64,000 nucleotides of DNA from Tribonema minus (lineage: Eukaryota; Sar; Xanthophyceae; Tribonematales; Tribonemataceae). This document shows, one piece after another, positions 60,901 through 64,000 of the stretch. How positions within the stretch are numbered: position 1 is the stretch's first letter; each line of letters begins with the position of its first letter. The position numbers were made by a program, and so were the translations under genes. The stretch lies in the NCBI GenBank assembly GCA_017506865.1, contig JAFCMP010000056.1, positions 1 through 64,000 on the forward strand. The letters run 5' to 3'. The notes under the pieces were generated by a model, which ran no database searches, was not told the origin of the DNA, and was given only the letters and a program-made list of their open reading frames with translations.

Positions 60901-62127
60901 GGGGTTGGAGGTAGGCTGTGCAGTGGGCGTGCGTGTAGGCTGGTTTGTGGGTGATTGCGTCGGCTGGCTTGTGGGTGTTCGCGTTGGCTGGCTTGTAGGC
61001 GTTTGCGTCGGCTGATTTGTGGGCGTTTGCGTTGGCTGGTTAGTGGGCGTTCGCGTCGGCTGGTTAGTGGGCGTTCGCGTCGGCTGGCTTGTGGGTGTTG
61101 ACGTCGGCTGCGACAAGATGTATGCAGCGGCACCCAGCATCAGCAAAGTACCCGATGCATGTACTGTTTGAACTAATTCTCGCTGAGGGCGCGAGTGGTG
61201 CATGCACTTCAGGAGCGTACAGTATCAGACATGCACACGTGCCTTACGCTGTGGGGCAGACGGGCGGCAGCTGTTTACAGCCGCAAGGCTGCAAAAAATT
61301 GAGAGTTTGTTCGGTGCCTTTTTGTGCCTGCGGCCCTGAGGATACCTAATTCAATAGCGCCATGGGACCATGGCCAGCATATTGAAACAAAGATGAGGCT
61401 ATGATGTACGGGGCTCTGCTGTTGCCTGCGCGAAGATGACGCAGGCTCACGAAGCGTACTGTGAGGGCTGCAGCTTCTTTGACGCTGTCTCGCAACTGCG
61501 GCACATCCATCATGAAGCAGAGGCACGCACACCATGCAGCCGGCAGCATGAGAATCTGCTTCGCTCCCCCACATAATTTCACTACTGATCTGACATTTGG
61601 AGAGTTTTCTTCCGAGGTACGCAAGTTCAGGTGAAGGGGCTGTATACACGGTGATGTCTGGAGCTACTTGGCTGTACAGTGGCGGATTGAACATCCGTAT
61701 ATGAAAGGACCAAGCCTTTGAGTCAGGCTGGTGCACGGCATTGGCAATTCCGTCCAGCACGACAGGTCCAGGACCACCTTGGCAATCACTCCCACAGAAT
61801 GTTTCAAGCCATCGTTTCAGATGATTTCAAGCAGATTGCGCATCGCCGCCTCGTGCCACACGCACCTGCGCCGTGGGGGTCTCTGTCAAGTCAGGCGCGG
61901 GGCAGGTGAGGCCGGAGGCGGTGGTGCAGGGCGTAAAGTCCCTCGCCGCTGTGTACTTCTTGACGCACACGCCCTGCAGCTGATTCTTGTTGATGCCGTT
62001 GTTGTAGCAGGCGCCGACGTCCGCCGACGTCGCGGGGCCGTTTGGGTTGCACTTCTTGCCGTCGTGCGTGATGAAGATGAGCGGCTTGGTGCTGGTGCAC
62101 GGGATGGTGAGCGTCAGCGGCACGGGC
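51970..62127 (-). CDS. Mucin-like gene 3: secreted PT-rich protein with Cys-rich ends (5' exons not in view)
   Basis: Exons: 62127-61866, 61107-60868, possibly 60680-60657 (24 nt), 59982-59719, 59216-59085, 58580-58497, 58037-57906, 57459-57268, 56782-56615, 56154-55975, 55521-55426, 54758-54639, 53203-53111 and 52392-51970 (stop TAG). The first encodes the second half of the N-terminal Cys module (PLTLTIPCTSTKPLIFITHDG) and enters in the same phase as in gene 2. All later junctions are phase 0. The stalk mixes PTNQPTQ units (second exon) and PTAK/PTSE/PTAE units. The last exon is the full 15-Cys domain without defects. About 803 residues are visible. A 39-nt micro-exon copy at 54110-54072 has lost its donor and is left out. 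Signal peptide and first Cys exon should lie upstream but were not found before the window ends. Confidence 0.85.
53341..53420. repeat. 40-bp direct duplication
   Basis: Two adjacent 40-base copies starting GCTTCCAGTATCAGCAGAC differ at one base (A/G). Confidence 0.9.
54072..54110 (-). pseudogene. Micro-exon copy with lost 5' splice site
   Basis: The 39 nt encode PTRTPTTAKPTAQ and keep the CTGCAG acceptor, but the two bases after the exon are CT where gene 1 has GT (14215-14216). Including this exon by normal splicing is therefore not expected. Confidence 0.75.
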
Positions 62128-64000
62128 CTGCAGCCAGCGGTCAGCGCATTGTCAACAGGGCAGGGGGGTGAGCCTTAGTGAATGCACTTGTGGTGCGAGC
62201 AGGTTTGCTGATGTGTCCAGCAACAGCTGACTCAGTCTGGCAGTGACTGCACGTTCAATTTGTCAAGGACGATGTGCCATCATGATCAGTAAGCATTAAT
62301 GCAGTTTACTGGAGCGGGCCAGGATGGCTTTATGATAAATAACATCAACAAATTTAAACTGTGAATCTGCGAGACCAGAGGTTCTGGATTGAATTGCGAA
62401 AAACGGGACCTGAATTGGAAAACGGGACCCAGCATCAAACCACTTTGGCGAAGTCTGGTTGAACCCTGCCAGCGTTCGCTGCTGAATTTCAAAATGATGT
62501 TAAAGTTATTAGGTGGAGGGACCAGTCCAGTAGGTTTGACTTGGGAAGCCGGGACTTGATTTGGGAAAACAAACCGGTCACCCAGCATCAAACCACTAAC
62601 TATAGTATGCCAACTTGAAGTCTGCGTGAAGCCTGCAGGCATGCCAGCGTTCGCTGCTGCATTTCAACATGATGTTAAGGTGATGGTGATGAGCACTGAT
62701 CACTTTTCATACCGTCTTATCCGTTACTACAATGGACACTCAGTCTGTCCAGCATTTGCGGCACGCAGCAAAAGGTTGACCGCGCATTTGGGACAGCCAG
62801 TTGCAGGCCCGGCGTGACCGCCAATTATGGAATGCCTTCAAGTTCACAAGCAGTCTCAGGGCATAAGCGTTTGTTGTAGGATTGTGGCGGAGGCGCAGCC
62901 CGCTTGCCAAAAGGTTTGAACCTCAACTTCCACGTGAACTTCTTTCCGCGGTGCGAAAACAGGGCTCGGCCCACTGCCAGAACACCAATCGTACTCAGAA
63001 ATTGCTCAGGCAGAGCCTTCTCGCTTTTGGCACTGCAGTAACTGTTGAGACGCTGCTGCTCCCAACATCTGATGCTCGCAGTGGCCACAGAGCGCGATCG
63101 CTCTACACGGACCCCCCCCTGACCAACATTAACGGATTCCCCACTGCACTGGCAGTTGCAGGGGTGACCTGCAATTACGGTCACGCAGTCAGAGCGTCGC
63201 AAATGTCGGACAGTGTCCATTATATCAGATAAGTCGGTACTTCGTTTTGGAGCTAATTCAGAACTTCCCTACTCAATCATGACTGATATGTATACATAGT
63301 ATACTTCTGAAGTACTACATTAATTCTTAATAGTATCTGATACAGTAACTGAAAAATCACATTTGTCAATGAGCGGATTCTGATTCAGAAGCCTATTAGT
63401 GATAACTTCGAAATACTTAGTCTAATAGTATTATGTAGCATTTGGAGGGTCCACATAATGTCATCAAGTCCTGCGGGTCCTGACAATGTTTTGCGGACAT
63501 CCTGATGACTCGCCTGACAGACTGAGTGTGTTTTGCAATCATTGATAGTTATTCAAACATCAGTTCCCTGTATACTTAGTCTCCCAGTCTGAGAGTGTAG
63601 GCTAAGCGCGTGCTCCGTACTGCAGCACCCAATCAATTTACAAGCATTGTACCCCAATTTTACTCTGCGCGTCAAGAAGTTCAAACAAGTCTAGGAGCAC
63701 ATTAGCCAACAACATACATGCTATTAGTAATAGTGGGCTACTTGTGGTAGTGCACCAGTTAAACGTTGAACTTCATATTAGTACTGTAACTGCTGCTCCT
63801 CTGAGTCAGTTCAAGTTGTTGTCGAGCAGAAAAGGCTACTTGTTTCTGTAACAGTAACACTAATTGTACTACTTAGTAACCTAAAGGCAGTACCAGTGGC
63901 ACCAGCTAGATGAATCGCCTGTGCCAGCGGAAAGCACGATCTCGACGCGCCAGCGGCTTCAAATCCATCACCAGCCTCATAAATATTATTCCGCCTCGCC
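62128..64000. other. Upstream region of gene 3, no exon recognised
   Basis: By comparison with gene 2, exons for the signal peptide and the first six Cys should lie within 1-2 kb, but no matching sequence is seen. A diverged direct duplication (about 62395-62520 and 62545-62700, sharing CCCAGCATCAAACCAC and CAGCGTTCGCTGCTG) may reflect an insertion here. From 63240 to the end the sequence is AT-rich and featureless. Confidence 0.5.

Overview
The window is nuclear DNA of a eukaryote with intron-rich genes. Coding sequence comes as short exons bounded by GT-AG (twice GC-AG) splice sites, separated by introns of roughly 200 to 1,600 bases. There are no operons, rRNAs or intact tRNAs. Secreted proteins built from Pro-Thr tetrapeptides, a 14-exon ABCG half-transporter and an OTU-plus-reverse-transcriptase retroelement together suggest an alga or related protist, possibly a photosynthetic stramenopile. 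That placement is inference, not proof.

Layout. (1) 1-7503, minus strand: a decayed non-LTR-like retroelement with a proline-repeat/zinc-finger region, an OTU-type protease domain and a reverse transcriptase whose frame runs off the window edge. A tRNA-like Pol III motif lies beside it. (2) 8596-16216, plus: mucin-like gene 1, lacking its 5' end in the window; three exons sit in a 1.45-kb tandem triplication. (3) 19995-32648, plus: mucin-like gene 2, with signal peptide, Cys-rich N-terminal exons, PT-rich exons, seven 39-nt micro-exons and a Cys-rich C-terminal exon; two frame breaks. (4) 47766-34664, minus: a complete ABCG-type half-transporter whose 14 exons join to a 639-residue frame. (5) 50187-48902, minus: a 3' pseudogene copy of the mucin-like family. 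(6) 62127-51970, minus: mucin-like gene 3, with an intact C-terminal exon; its signal-peptide exon is not seen in the window.

The three mucin-like genes and the pseudogene are one local family. Nearly every internal exon is phase 0 at both ends and most are a whole number of 12-nt PTxx units, so exons can be gained, lost or fused without breaking frame. Genes 1 and 3 are paralogues in inverted orientation that still share intron sequence over more than 4 kb. The proteins are predicted to be secreted, with a flexible PT-rich stalk between two Cys-rich modules. Their function is not known to me; a wall or extracellular-matrix role is only a guess.

The ABC transporter introns carry repeated copies of exon tails with their 5' splice sites, echoing the exon-duplication habit of the mucin-like genes. 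The rest is intergenic or intronic sequence with small duplications, mobile-element relics and homopolymers.
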